Of a DNA stretch of 64,000 bases, positions 45,779-57,783 are shown piece after piece. The stretch's first letter is position 1; the number at the start of each line of letters is the position of its first letter. The DNA is from Trichosphaerium sp. ATCC 40318 (taxonomy: Eukaryota > Discosea > Flabellinia > Trichosidae), in contig JALMLS010000578.1 of assembly GCA_038496445.1 (NCBI GenBank), positions 496,001 through 560,000 of the forward strand, read 5' to 3'. The translations under genes and the position numbers were made by a program. The notes under the pieces were generated by a model. It was not told the DNA's origin and did not search any database. It saw only the letters and a list, made by a program, of their open reading frames with translations.

Positions 45779-48700
45779 TTAATTTTGTTTGCCTTTGTGG
45801 AAACGTAGGAGCAAATAAATAGCCAGTTCGATAACAAACCAAGTAGCAATTATAATACCAATATTCCTCCAGTAGTTCTCCTCAGCAAAACCAAGAATTG
45901 CAATCTGTTGTTCACCAGCCTACAATCCATAAGTAGTGACTCTTTATAGACGAAGAGAAAGAAGTGACTTACAACCACAGGACATATCACTGTTGTATTT
46001 GGTGATAGTGTAAACCCGCTACATTGTAGTGGAGCACCTCCATTAAATGTTGAAGGTAGTGGAAATGATCTTGGAGGTAAAGTGCATGTCTCGTTCACCA
46101 TCATTGTTACATTTGTTACTATTGAATGTAAGAATCTTCAACCTCAATGAATTAAAATGGCTTACTTATAGTATCACAAGGTATTCTGTAATCGCAACCT
46201 TCACAAATAAAACTCTGACCTGAGAAAGTAGCAATCACCATTGCTTCAAATCCCCATCGAAGAAATGAGATGTTCTCAATCCAAACAAAGTAAACAGGAA
46301 TATTGTCAGTGTTTATCCAAAATCCTGAAAACAACATGAAGGGTATCTAGAAATAAATAAATCAATAAACATAAATCACGTGTTTAAGCTGGTTTAACAA
46401 AGCCAAAAATCACTTAAAACATGTAACAACAAATATAAAAATACAAGAAATGAACACGCACCAATAACATTGGTACTGCTCTTGAGACAAGAACCGGATC
46501 ATGTATCGAAGCTGACAATAGCATACCAAAAGAATAAGCTACATTTGCAACAAGGGCAAGAGCAAGCAAAAGTCTCAAGAAATCCACAAAACTATCACTC
46601 CAGCCGATCATCCACTAAACAAAGTCAGAAAAAAAAATAGGAAAGTGGCTATGGTAACATACAAATGCTATCAGAGTATTTATGAGTGGTATTAATATGT
46701 TCACTGGTAAATCACTAACAAATTTCGATAGAAAATACACTCCTGATCCATAAAGACCTGATCTCTGTTCGCGAAACACAACACCCCTAACACGGACTTA
46801 AGAAAAAGTTGTATCTAAAAAGAAGTCTGGTAAGTACCTTTCTGCTGGAAAGATATTCACAGGTACAGTCACACCAGCAAAGGCGCTTCCTATACCAACG
46901 AAAAATAGCGCAGATACCCTATCACGTATACCAGTCTGATCATTTGCAAGCCTTAAGTATACCAAGCCACCAATCAGTGCTCTTAGAATAGTTATGATTA
47001 ATCTGGATTTAAATAACATGTTCTCCCGATATATCGTTTTAAATGATCGTCTAATGTTGATGTTAGTAATGTGATCAATTCAATAATATTGACGCACATC
47101 AATAAAATCCAGAATTTTACAAATACAGATACTTGATTACCATGTGACACTCCAGTCACTGGATATTCGTGTTTGGGTGGGTTTATTGCTTGTTTATGAT
47201 ATTTTGACTTTTTATACTTCTTTATCATACCCTTCACTTGGTCGGTACTGACATGCCTATGTATAAATTAATATGAATCACTAGACGTTTGAGGTGATAT
47301 TACTTCAAGTCTGCTTCTTCTTCATCAATATCTGATGGTGTCACATGGAGTGTTTTCACTAACAATTGTGAGGTTGAATCATCGCAATGCCATTGAAAGT
47401 TACGTACTTAAGTAATCAGCTGGATTCTTGAACGGAGGACACTGATATCCTATACTACCAAAATAAGGTATTGTATCTTCCAAATCACCATAGTAGACAG
47501 TTTGTCCATCTGCCAAAATCATCATTTTATCGAAATGTCGATAAATATCTGCTGAAGGCTAAACAAAAGATGAGTAATTAACAATTGCGTACTGAACTTT
47601 GATACTAATTTAAGTACGTACTTGATGTATTGTACATATTATGGTGTGACCACAAAATGCTAGTTTACGTAAAACATCAACAACAGCTTTTGCTGCAAAA
47701 GAATCAAGACCAGAAGTTGGTTCATCCAAAAATAGAATTTTAGGATCTGTTATCAACTCCAAAGCAACGGACACTGTGTTGTTACAATTATTAGAAAATA
47801 ATATTACTGTTTGTTGTGACGGTTACCTCTTTTCCTTTCGCCTCCAGAGAGACCACGTTCAATACTTGATGCTTTTGTTGAGGCAGCTGAAAATCCAATA
47901 AAGTTGTTTCTTACATGATACAATCCAAGCTGTAAGAGTAAGCCATCAACTTTCTTGCTTCGTTCTTCCTTTGTTGTATGTTTTCCCATTTTTAGTTTGG
48001 CTGCAAACATTAACGCTTCTCTTGCTGTCAGCGATCCCATGAGTACATCTTCCTGCGAAAATAACATGAGACAGAATTGTATAACCACTAACTACGCTAC
48101 CTGACTGACAAATCCTGAAATTTTTCTTAACAGAGCACTATCAGCTTTCTTTCCGTTTATTTCTACTGTCCCTTTCATTCCTTTGCCATGTACTCTATGA
48201 GATAGAATATTCAAGAAGCTCCTAATTATACATGTAAGATCAACAATCTCGTAGTGAAAGAGAAAAAGAGTACGTTTTGCCAGCTCCAGAAGGCCCGATT
48301 ATTCCCTAAACATATCAGCATTTTCACGACTTTTAGTGCTTCTCCTTACCATCAAGCATCCAGGAGGTACATATCCAGACATATTCTGAAGTATACGCTT
48401 GGAGACGAGCTTTTTTTCACCTCGTTTGACACATCCAAGCGTGTTTTTTTTTGCATCTGGGTTTGGAACTTTTACAGTGTATCCGACATCTTTCCATACC
48501 AGTTGCACCCTTTCTTTTTCACTTATAATATGCTCTTTATCTACAGTCGAGATATATTGTTGTCTGTATGGTGAGTCAGGAAGGACAATCAAACTCAGAA
48601 AAATCACGTGATTTTTCGAAAATACGGAAAAAAAAAGATCAGACGTGGTACTTTAGTGTTTCCATGTAATCTTCGCTTTCCGAACTCTCGTGGCCATTAA

Positions 48701-48966
48701 CCTACAATTTAAATGAGTTGGGACGCAAAAACCAGCTAAAATTACTCTAATAGATTCTTTCAACGTACCTGTATGGTTTCCGCGTGAAGAGTTGTAACAC
48801 CTCCATTAGATCTCTTTTTTCCTGATTTTCCCTTCGACTTTTTTGGTTTTTGTTTTTGTCCCAGATTATCCATTTGAGTATCAATTGGTTCCATTTTACG
48901 CGTTACATTAAGAACTTGAGCATTCTTACGTCGTTTATCGCCCTTCGTCCGTTTTTCCGCATTCAT
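45779..48966 (-). CDS. ABCG (White-type) half transporter, copy 1
   Basis: ABC half transporter with the nucleotide-binding domain before the membrane domain, probably acting as a dimer to export lipids or hydrophobic compounds. About 720 residues, about fifteen exons. Start [19 protein letters not shown] (48964-48966) with a basic Lys-rich leader. NBD: Walker [13 protein letters not shown]-loop [26 protein letters not shown], signature GLSGGERKR, Walker [15 protein letters not shown] and H-loop [19 protein letters not shown], all intact. Membrane half: [90 protein letters not shown] and the last helix [24 protein letters not shown]. Stop at 45779-45781. A tandem copy with the same exon layout lies at 51605-54791. 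Confidence 0.92.
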
Positions 48967-49429
48967 CACTTGTAGGCTGCTGGGATACCCTATACGTTGT
49001 ACCTATATCAGGTGAGCGTCAATACCTTTTAAAGTTCAAAACAAAGAACTCAGATTGTAAAACAGCTAAATGGGTACAAAGAGGGGTTTGCTTACGTGTT
49101 GTTGTGTACGTCTGTGCGTGTTATAATGTGGCCAACTATTTATCCGACTGCTACTCATGAATTCAGCAAACCGCTCATACTGTTTTTGCGGAGATACCTT
49201 TAAACGTCCTTTACGCGCGTAAGCAAACAGTTTGTAGTGAAATTTATCCTGAATTTTGTGCGCGGGCTATTATTTTGAACATTGCCGTCAAAAAGCATTC
49301 AAAGGGGTTTCTTATCTCCGTCAAAGAATCACAAAAGCTTAGCCCACATGTAAACGCTTTGGAAGCACATTGTAAAAACGTGACTTGTTGGTTGTTACAC
49401 TATGACGCCATGATTGTTCTCTGTTTGAG
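48967..49429. other. Promoter region of ABCG copy 1
   Basis: Upstream spacer without coding exons. Part of it (TACTCATGAATTCAGCAAACCG near 49156) resembles sequence upstream of copy 2 near 55030, so the tandem duplication included the 5' flank. Confidence 0.5.
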
Positions 49430-49985
49430 CGCTTAAATTAACACTTCTCATGAGAAGTATCTACAGCACTTTATGGCAATCTAATGCAGTTACCACCTAG
49501 TTTTAGGGATTCATGTTGCCAGGGTATTCACAAAACCTTGGCCACGTGTATGTAGCCCCATCCTTTTTTGTAGTCCACCGGATATTTAGTAACTCCGTGA
49601 ATCCTTTTTTATTTTGTTTTTGGAAGTGTTGTTTATTTTTATATTATTTGCTACCTTTTGATACTTATAAGTACGCCATTGATTGATTCATTCACAAGGT
49701 ATTTTGTAATTACATCCTTCATAAATAAATACAATAAATGAACTGGCAATCACGTGTTAACTGCTATTTAACTAAGAAAAATCACGTAAAACCTGTATCG
49801 AAAAAGCGGAAAACAACAAGAAATGAACAAGCCAATAACATTTGTTCTTGAGCAAGAGCGATATCGTATACAGCAGCTTTTATTATCATACAAAAAGAAT
49901 ATGCTACGTTTGCAACTAATAGATATGCGAGGAAAAACCTCATGAAAGACAAAATACCGTAAAGATCAATAAAAATGTGGCTTAC
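49430..49985 (-). pseudogene. Degenerate third ABCG copy (3' exons and 3' flank)
   Basis: Stretches of clear similarity to copy 2 appear in the same order. The 3' flank (CTTTATGGCAATCTAATGCAG near 49469, matching 51440) comes first, then the CACAAGGTATTTTGTAATTACATCC region (49697, matching 51990), then GAAATGAACAAGCCAATAACATT (near 49821, matching 52263) and GAAAAACCTCATGAAAGAC (near 49931, matching 52382). Exons are truncated, frames are broken, and most of the membrane domain and all of the nucleotide-binding domain are missing. It lies between the two intact copies, so it is probably the remains of a third tandem unit. Confidence 0.8.
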
Positions 49986-49997
49986 TGAGTTTTGTTT

Positions 49998-50696
49998 TTA
50001 TAAAACCTTTATAAGGATAATAGCAACAAGTAATATTGGAGGGAACAGCACTATGCACAAAACAAGCCACGGTAGGAGCAGCCAAGCTAAGGATCTATAC
50101 CTACTCGCTCCATGGATGTCCTCACAAGATGTGCTATGTCCTTGGGCTTCCCATAGCCACTGGTTAAATAATTTCCGTCGGCGCTCGCGATCTGTATTAT
50201 ACCTAACAGAGCGCTTTTTACCCTTCTTTAGTAGCTTCATATATTTTATACATCGTTTTTTAGCATTGCTGCGATTGTAAGCTATAGGGTCAATATTGTA
50301 TCTTGCAAAAAGCTAGAAAAGGGTTTTAGCACGTGACTTGGCTTCAACAAGGAGGTTTTGTAATCTAAAAATGACATCACTAGAGCGGTTTATCGTTGGA
50401 AAGTCGCTACTAAAACGAACTCCATTGGTGTCACAATGGAAAAGCGATACATGAATAAAGCAACAAAACCAAGTACCTGATGTTCTTTTTGTTCCCACAG
50501 CTGGTCATCAGAGCATACTCGGTGAAATTCTTTGTTTAAAACACTTGCCTAAGAAGAGAAAGATTGTATACTAACACAAAAGGTATACCTGAGTAATTTG
50601 CGATGAATCCATGAGATTTGCTGTTAATAGCAGTATTTCATCTGGCAGCAGCTCGAAACCATTTCTAGGTTGCTCCCTTTCCGTTATGAAATACAT
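49998..50696 (-). CDS. Small F-box protein with C-terminal membrane segment
   Basis: Start MYFITEREQPRNGFELLPDE (ATG 50694-50696), continuing ILLLTANLMDSSQITQ, an intron, then ASVLNKEFHRVCSDDQLWEQ: a typical F-box. Later exons read SDFPTINRSSDVIFRLQNLL, then LFARYNIDPIAYNRSNAKKR, a basic stretch (KKGKKRSVRYNTDRERRRK), and a C-terminal hydrophobic run (LAWLLLPWLVLCIVLFPPIL) ending at 49998, a probable membrane anchor. One join near 50490-50400 could not be brought into phase, and a TAG lies between two same-frame segments near 50305, which needs a 36-base intron or marks decay. An anchored F-box adaptor would be unusual. It sits inside the ABCG tandem array. About 190 residues. Confidence 0.5.
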
Positions 50697-51604
50697 TACT
50701 AAGTTTTATGGTTTAATATCTCTTATTTTGTATAAAAGGACATACAGTAACGTTGCGTTATCTATTGTTGCTAACAGGATGACGTGTCGTTTTAAGCACG
50801 TGACGTTTTGCCGCACTTATTGACAGACAACCATTTAAATTTTTCGCACCTGCACTTTAATCTCCCTTGGGTAGCAACACAATTCCTCAGTGTAACAAAC
50901 TTTTGACTTCATTTCTGGACCAAGCGAAACTTTGAAGTAGCCAATTTTTTTAGATAATATAGACACTGTGTTTGGCATTCTTTTTTGAACGCGATAGCTG
51001 TGCATCAGTTGTCTGTAAATTTTTATGTAACGTTTAATGAAAGTAGTAATTTTTACTTTGCCATGTGTTTTTGATACATGTAGGAGCACAAGATACTCTT
51101 TGCTCTGTTTTTTGAATTTACGGCATAGTATAACCTGTAAAAAAAGTTCAACTAAAAAAAAGTAGTTCAGTAGCCGTTTTTTTTTGACTGTTGTAGGGTT
51201 TTAGCAAGCTCTCACGGTACTTTATAGCATGAATCCTCTTGGAGTTGTTTTTGCAATGTTTACGGCTTGACAAAATGTAAATGGTGTGACTAGCATAAAT
51301 GCTAGTTTTACAACATAATATGAACTACATGGCGTGGTTGTATGCTTTTGAGTTGAGAAAAGGCTTATGGTGATAGTATGTTACACTAAGGAATTTTTTT
51401 GTTACACCAAGAGAATATATACAACACTCTATGGCAATCTAACCCAGATACCACCTAGTATTCTATTGATACATATTGCCAGTATATTCACATAACGCAT
51501 GTCTAGATCCAGCCTATGTAGTACCAGCGGATATTTATTGACTCCTTGAATCCATTTTTTTTATTTTGTTTTTGCAACATTTTTTGTTTTTATTACATTT
51601 GTTT
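50697..51604. other. Spacer with an isolated coding-looking fragment
   Basis: On the minus strand, 51133-50835 is open for about 100 codons from a splice-acceptor-like TTTTTTTACAG. It reads VILCRKFKKQSKEYLVLLHV, KTHGKVKITTFIKRYIKIY, MPNTVSILSKKIGYFKVSLG, CYTEELCCYPREIKVQ, with coding-like composition but no start codon, no clear upstream exon and no family I recognise. It may be an orphan exon or gene remnant. From about 51400 the sequence is ABCG copy 2 3' flank, repeated near 49440. Confidence 0.4.
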
Positions 51605-54600
51605 CTACTTAGTTTTACCTTTGTGGAAACGTAGGAGCAAATAAGTGCCTACTTCAATGATAAACCAAGTAGCAATTATAATACCAATATTCCTCCAGTA
51701 GTTCTCTTCAGCGAAACCAAGAATTGCAATCTGTTGTTCACCAGTCTAAAAAAGTAATTTAACGTTGAAAAAACAAGCTACATACAACCACAGGACATAT
51801 CACTGTCGTATTTGGTGATAGTGTAAACCCGCTACATTGTAGTGGAGCACCTCCATTAAACGTTGAAGGTAGCGGAAAAGATCTTGGAGGTAAAGTGCAT
51901 GTCTCGTTTACCATCATTGTTACATTTGCTACTATTGAATGTAAGAATCTGTAACCTCATTGAATGAATAAAACGGCGTACCTATAGTATCACAAGGTAT
52001 TCTATAATCACATCCTTCACAAATAAAACTCTGACCTGAGAAAGTAGCAATCACCATTGCTTCAAATCCCCATCGAAGAAATGAGATGTTCTCAATCCAA
52101 ACAAAGTAAACAGGAATACTGTCAGTGTTCAGCCAAAATCCTGAAAACAACATGAAAGGTATCTAGAAATAAATATAAGTAATAAAAAGACAATCACGTG
52201 GGAAACTGCTGTTTTAACAAAGCAAAAAAAATTGTGTAAAACCAAGCAGCCGAAAAAAGTAAGAAATGAACACGCACCAATAACATTGGTACTGCTCTTG
52301 TAGCAAGAGCGATATCATGTATCGCAGCAGTCATTATCATACCAAAAGCGTATGCCACGTTTGCAACAAGATATAAAGCAAGGAAAAATCTCATGAAAGA
52401 CAGAAAACTACTACTCCATCCAATCATCCACTGTAGCAAAGTTAGAAAAAACTAAGAAACAGAACAAACGATTTTGTTTGAATCTAACGTACGAATGATA
52501 TAAGGGTGTTCACAAAAGGTATCAATATGTTCACAGGTATATCGCTAACGAATTTTGCCAAAAAGTAAGCTCCTGGTCCATAAAGACCTGATCTCTGTTC
52601 ACGAAACACAACTCCTCTACAGGATTTGAGAAAACAATAAAAAACAAACAAGCTGATACCTTTCTGCTGGGAATATGTTCAATGGTCCGCTGACACCAGC
52701 GAAAGCGCTTGAGATTCCGACAAAAAACAGCGCAGAGTATCTATCGCGTATACCAGTTTGATCATTTGCAAGCCTTAAGTATACCAAACCGCCAACAACT
52801 GCTCGTAGAATAGTTATTATCAATCGAGATTTGAACATCATATTCTCTCTGTAAATAGTCTTGAAAGATCGTCTACGTACGTCAGTTAATCATGTGAGGA
52901 GCATTGTTGTATTGGCGTACATTAACAGAAGCCAGAATTTTATAAAAACAGATACTTGGTTGGTACCATGTGATCCTCTAGTCACTGGATATTCGTGTTT
53001 GGGTGGGTTTATTGCTTGTTTATGATATTTTGACTTTTTATACTTCTTTATCATACCCTTCACTTGGTCGGTACTAACGTGCCTATGTATAAATTAATAT
53101 GATACAATAGACGTTTGAGGTGATATTACTTCAAGTCTGCTTCTTCTTCATCAATATCTGATGGTGTCACATGAAGCATTTTCACTAAGCAATCGTGAGT
53201 TTGAAACAAAACTGCCTGAAATTTACGTACTTAGGTAGTCAGCTGGATTCTTGAACGGAGGACACTGATAACCTATACTACCAAAATAAGGTATTGTATC
53301 TTCTAAATCACCACAGTATACAGTTTGTCCATCTGCCAAAATCATCATTTTATCAAAATGCCGATAAATATCTGCTGAAGGCTAAACAAAAGATGAGTAA
53401 ATCGATGATTGCTTGTACTTTGCAGCCACTAAATTTAAGTATGTACTTGATGTATTGTACATATTATTGTGTGACCACAAAATGCCAGTTTACGTAAAAC
53501 ATCAACAACAGCTTTTGCTGCAAAAGAATCAAGACCAGAAGTTGGTTCATCCAAAAATAGAATTTTAGGATCTGTTATCAACTCCAAAGCAACGGACACT
53601 GTGTTGTTACAATTATTAGACAATAAAATTGCTGTTTGTTGTGACGGTTACCTCTTTTACGTTCACCTCCAGAGAGACCACGTTCAATACTTGATGCTTT
53701 TGTTGAGGCAGCTGAAAATCCAATAAAGTTGTTTCTTACATGATACAACCCAAGTTTCTTAAGCAAGCCATCAACTTTCTTGGTTCTTTCTTCCTTTGTT
53801 GTATGTTTTCCCATCTTTAGTTTGGCTGCAAACATTAGTGCTTCTCTTGCTGTTAGCGACCCCATGAGTACATCTTGCTGTAAAATAACATGTTAGAAAA
53901 CAGTGAAAAAGTGAGTTCTTACCTGACCAACAAAGCCTGAAATCTGCCGCAAAAGAGCACTGTCCGCCTTCTTTCCATTTATTTCAACTCTTCCTTTCGT
54001 GTGCTTGCCATGTACTCTATGAGATAGAATATTCAAGAAGCTCCTAATTATACATGTAAGATCAACAATCTCGTAGTGAAAGAGAAAAAGAGTACGTTTT
54101 GCCAGCTCCAGAAGGTCCGATTATTCCCTAAACATATCAGCATTTTCACGAGTTTTTTTCTGTATCTCGTACCATCAAGCATCCTGGAGGTACATACCCA
54201 GACATATTTTTAAGTATGTGCCTATTGATACGCTTTTTCTCGCCTCGCTTAACACAACCAAGTATATTTTTTTCGGCATCTTGGTTTGGCACTTTTACGG
54301 TGTATCCAATATCTTTCCACACTATTTGTACCCTTTCGTCATCAGGTATAATATGCTCATCATCTATGGTCGAGATATATTGTTGTCTATACACGTCAGT
54401 GTACACTCGAGATTTCACAAAAAATCACGTGCGAAACGTGAAAAAAAGAAAAATAAAAAAAGATTAAGATGGCCTACTTCAGAGTTTCCATGTAGTTTTC
54501 GCTCTCTGAGCTTTCATGGCTACCAACCTACAATTTCATTAGTTTACACGCAAAAAAACAAGAAAAAAATTAGGCAAACTAGTAATGATTTGAGCGCACC

Positions 54601-54791
54601 TGTATAGTTTCTACCTTCCTAGAAGACTTTCTTTTCTTTTTATCTGATTTGGTTTTCGCTTTTACCTTTTTTTGTTTTTTAGGTTCCAAATCATCCATTT
54701 CAAGGTCAAGTGGATCCATTTTACGTGTGACGTTTATAACCTGAGCTTCCTTATGCTTTTTGCGCTTCCTTGTCCGTTTTTCCGTGTCCAT
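51605..54791 (-). CDS. ABCG (White-type) half transporter, copy 2
   Basis: Tandem paralogue of the gene at 45779-48966 with the same exon order. Start [20 protein letters not shown] (54789-54791). NBD motifs intact: [31 protein letters not shown]. Membrane half: [59 protein letters not shown], final helix and stop at 51605-51607. About 720 residues. Several segments, introns included, are almost identical to copy 1 (52980-53100 against 47155-47275; 54015-54140 against 48195-48320), while the N-terminal leader, the helices around 52200-52450 and other introns differ clearly. This patchwork suggests gene conversion between copies. Near 52870-52930 the reading around the pre-membrane exon is less certain than in copy 1. 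Confidence 0.9.
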
Positions 54792-55688
54792 GCGTGAAAC
54801 TTGTAAACAGTGTTAAAATCCTATGTAATGCAAGGTGGGCATGAATACTTCAACAGATATTGGTTGAAGTTTTGTGAAAAAAGTATCTTCACGTGCGTTT
54901 GAAGGCGCTTTAAATGACATGAAACTATCATGACGTTGCTTACCTTATTCTATGGTTGCTTTAGGTGCTATTAGGAGCAGTGTGTCAGAATTCTAAGCTG
55001 ACATAACTATAGATGTTAAGCCACTCGTAATTCAGCAAAACCGCTGTATCTGTTTTAGCGAACTTGTCTTTCAGTTGGGCTTCTTTACCTTTGCTGTTTT
55101 GAACTATCTACGAAAAATCTGAAGCTGAGAAACCCCAAGATTCATTTCGTACAAGGCTGGACTATTGTCGTGGTAGTCTTCGTAACATTTTTACGGTGAA
55201 ATGAGACTGTATAGTTTGGAGTTAATAAAACCCCGATAAAACTCGCTCAAATTGGTATTGTACCGCTTTGTCTCGAAAGTTTTTCTTTGCGCACATAACC
55301 GAACAGGTGTAAGGATTTACTAAAGGTGCTCGTAGATTAATAACAACGGATATTTATTATTTCCGTCCATAAACCCAAAACTTTCTTTTCCAACTTTTTT
55401 CTTTTTTTGGGGTTCTTTCAATGTGACTTGGTACGATAACGAAAATAAATGTTCGTAAACATTCAGGTGCTCATTGGGATTCAATAACAACTTAAGGGCC
55501 TTAAGGCAATAGGGTAAGAAGAACTAGCGATAAAAACATGTTCGACCTTTCTGAGCACTTTACCTTTAACCACTACCCAGCGTTTTGCGACAAATATGAT
55601 TCTTAACCATGTGTAATACTACAAGTGAAAAGAACGGGATTATTGCCATCATGTTACAAAATAAGGTTTGAAACTTTTCTATTGTTTA
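54792..55688. other. Spacer upstream of ABCG copy 2
   Basis: About 900 bases. It probably holds the copy 2 promoter and the 3' end of the ROK/bromodomain gene. No other exon is convincing. Short stretches near 55020-55050 match the copy 1 promoter region. Confidence 0.45.
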
Positions 55689-57341
55689 TTATGCCCAATC
55701 GCTTTCAAGCTTATCCCATTTTTGTATGTAAAAAACGCGAAGCTCTGTTGCAATATTATGTATCGCTGAACCTGGCATGTTGTATGTACAAGCATTTTCC
55801 CACACAAGCATAACATGATCGTGAAATTCCTTAGCATCTCTATAGACTCCATTCTCAATATTGGACTGATTATAACAAAAAATGTTAACCACGTGCAAAA
55901 AAAAAACAACTTCGAAATTGTGCCCACCTTAATAGTGGCTAAGTCCATGGGACTCTTGATTATAGCAAAATAATCTGGTATGCCTAGTGCTATAGGGTCC
56001 ACAGGGGCATTAAATGGCCACCCGAACTTGTGATTTTGTATCTCAGCAAGAAGTTTAAGGCAGTCTGATAACTTTTTTCCTGGATTTGGACTCTTGGAAA
56101 CTCCATGAAGAAGTGCGCCTGCTGCTACAAGTTCGTTCCGTTGTAAACTCTCTACGATCTCGCAATTTGTGAAAGTTTCAGGGCATATTTCTTTATGTTG
56201 TAAAGCCGCACTTTTAAGCACAGCATCCTTAACAACTAGTCAAAACAACATTCTTGCTAAAGTTTTGTTCTCACCTTTATCCCTGGAAAATTAAAAACAC
56301 CACCTGCTAATACCATGGATGTAGGGTTAAGCATACCCAATATGATAGCCAGCGCAACACCTAATGCATAACCAGCTTTTTGTATTACATCACGACATTT
56401 AACTTCGTCAGGAGATAGCCCTTTGTTATCTTTACTTTCAAGAAGATTTCTATCTTCAAGGCCTTTCAAAAGCTTTATTGCTTCTTGTGGAGTTATAGGA
56501 GAGAGTTCTGCAATTATATGACGCCCACCTGTAGAAGAACATTAATCTTTCATTACTAACACACCATAGAAAGTCGCACCACCCAAAGCGTCAGCTGTTT
56601 GTGTTGATACTGTTCCATCTGAATCTGTTATCATAATTGGACATGATCCAATACCAAGAAGGAAAGGTCCTATCGTTGAAGTTAACATCCAACATTGAAC
56701 ATCACTTCTACTGGCCATTACATTTCGTTCGTACCTTGAAGTGGCATTCCGTTTACATAGTGAGCAGCTCCTACGGAGAGTTGAGTTTGATCGCAACCAA
56801 ATTATTTAGGTGTCAGAAAAATGAAAAAAAAAAAAGAATGTGACAAGAAAGAGTCTTTGTACCGATGCCGGTTCCACAAACAAACACCCCTATGTTATCA
56901 CATGGCTTTCCCGCTTTTTTATAGTCGTTGTGGACCTTCTTTAAAGCTGCATCTGCGTCGTTTATGATGTAAACGTCGTTTGATGATAAAACTTTTTGAA
57001 GGCCTGTTTTGATATTGTAGTTTGTCATTCTAGGTAGCTCACATAGTTTAATTACGCCTACAATACGTTTATAAACAGTTTAAAAGCTAGCGACGTTGCG
57101 TATGTTTTATAATACCTTCTGAATCTGTAAGACCACAAACAGCAACGCCACAGCTTGTGACAGACCACTCATGAGGATAAACAGAGTTTAAAAATTGTGT
57201 AAGAGTCGAAACGAGCGTTTCTGGCGTGAAATCAGGTCCAGTTGGTACTCTGTGCGTTTTAGACTCATAGTTATCATCTACCAGTAACAGTAATTTCGTT
57301 CCGCCCATATCAACTCCTAAACGTATTTCTGATGCTGCCAT
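55689..57341 (-). CDS. ROK-family sugar kinase fused to a C-terminal bromodomain
   Basis: Start [20 protein letters not shown] (57339-57341) with the ROK phosphate-binding DMGGTK motif. In-phase exons follow with [29 protein letters not shown] (the catalytic-site NDA.AA pattern), [12 protein letters not shown] (second phosphate site), [42 protein letters not shown] and [13 protein letters not shown], the usual ROK ending. The zinc-binding Cys cluster of many ROK proteins is not visible. The same uninterrupted exon (about 56220-55930) continues from AAGALLHGV into [40 protein letters not shown], and, after one intron, [38 protein letters not shown] and the end [10 protein letters not shown] at 55689. 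That is a complete bromodomain with the WPF shelf, the PDYF loop and the acetyl-lysine-binding Asn of TYN. About 450 residues. No signal peptide. The fusion suggests a chromatin-linked or acetylation-recruited sugar kinase; this is inference. Confidence 0.87.
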
Positions 57342-57579
57342 TGTGCCTTACAAATACAATTTATATTGTAGTGAAAAAGAAGTGAAATTTCACAAAACTT
57401 TCAGCTTTTTTTCATCTGGAACAAATTATTTTAACAATGTAACTATCGTTTCCTTTCATCTATTCGAACGTTCCTTCTTTTGGATTATTTTCGCATTCTA
57501 CGTGCCTTACCGCTTCAGTAAACGGTGGAAATTTTGAGATCCTCTATAGTTGGTTAAAATGGAGCAATATCATTATGTT

Positions 57580-57783
57580 TTATTTCAGTAAGCGTGTCCG
57601 TCCGGACCGTGTCAAGGAACATCCCTCGGAAAACATTGCAACTGTATTAACTTTTCGAAATAGGTATGATTGGCAGCAATTACATGTTAGCGTACACACT
57701 ACAACGAATTCAGTTTGATTGGCATTGTTGCTGCCATCACCGATAAGTAAGACACTTTTTTGGTCACCTTTGATTGAATACAT
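57580..57783 (-). CDS. Possible small protein of 52 residues, two exons
   Basis: ATG at 57781-57783 starts MYSIKGDQKSVLLIGDGSNN, reaches FVVV, then a GTACGC donor with a CTAAC branch-like motif and an AAAAG acceptor gives an in-phase join to FNTVAMFSEGCSLTRSGRTR, ending LLK at 57580. The splice signals and composition are good for such a short product, but I recognise no family. It could also be a fragment of a longer gene. Confidence 0.35.
   Translation of the reverse strand: MYSIKGDQKSVLLIGDGSNNANQTEFVVVCTLTCNCCQSYLFRKVNTVAMFSEGCSLTRSGRTRLLK

Noticed and set aside
54218-54607. 129-codon plus-strand frame
   Set aside because: Antisense to the first exons of ABCG copy 2 and ends in poly-A-rich intron sequence.
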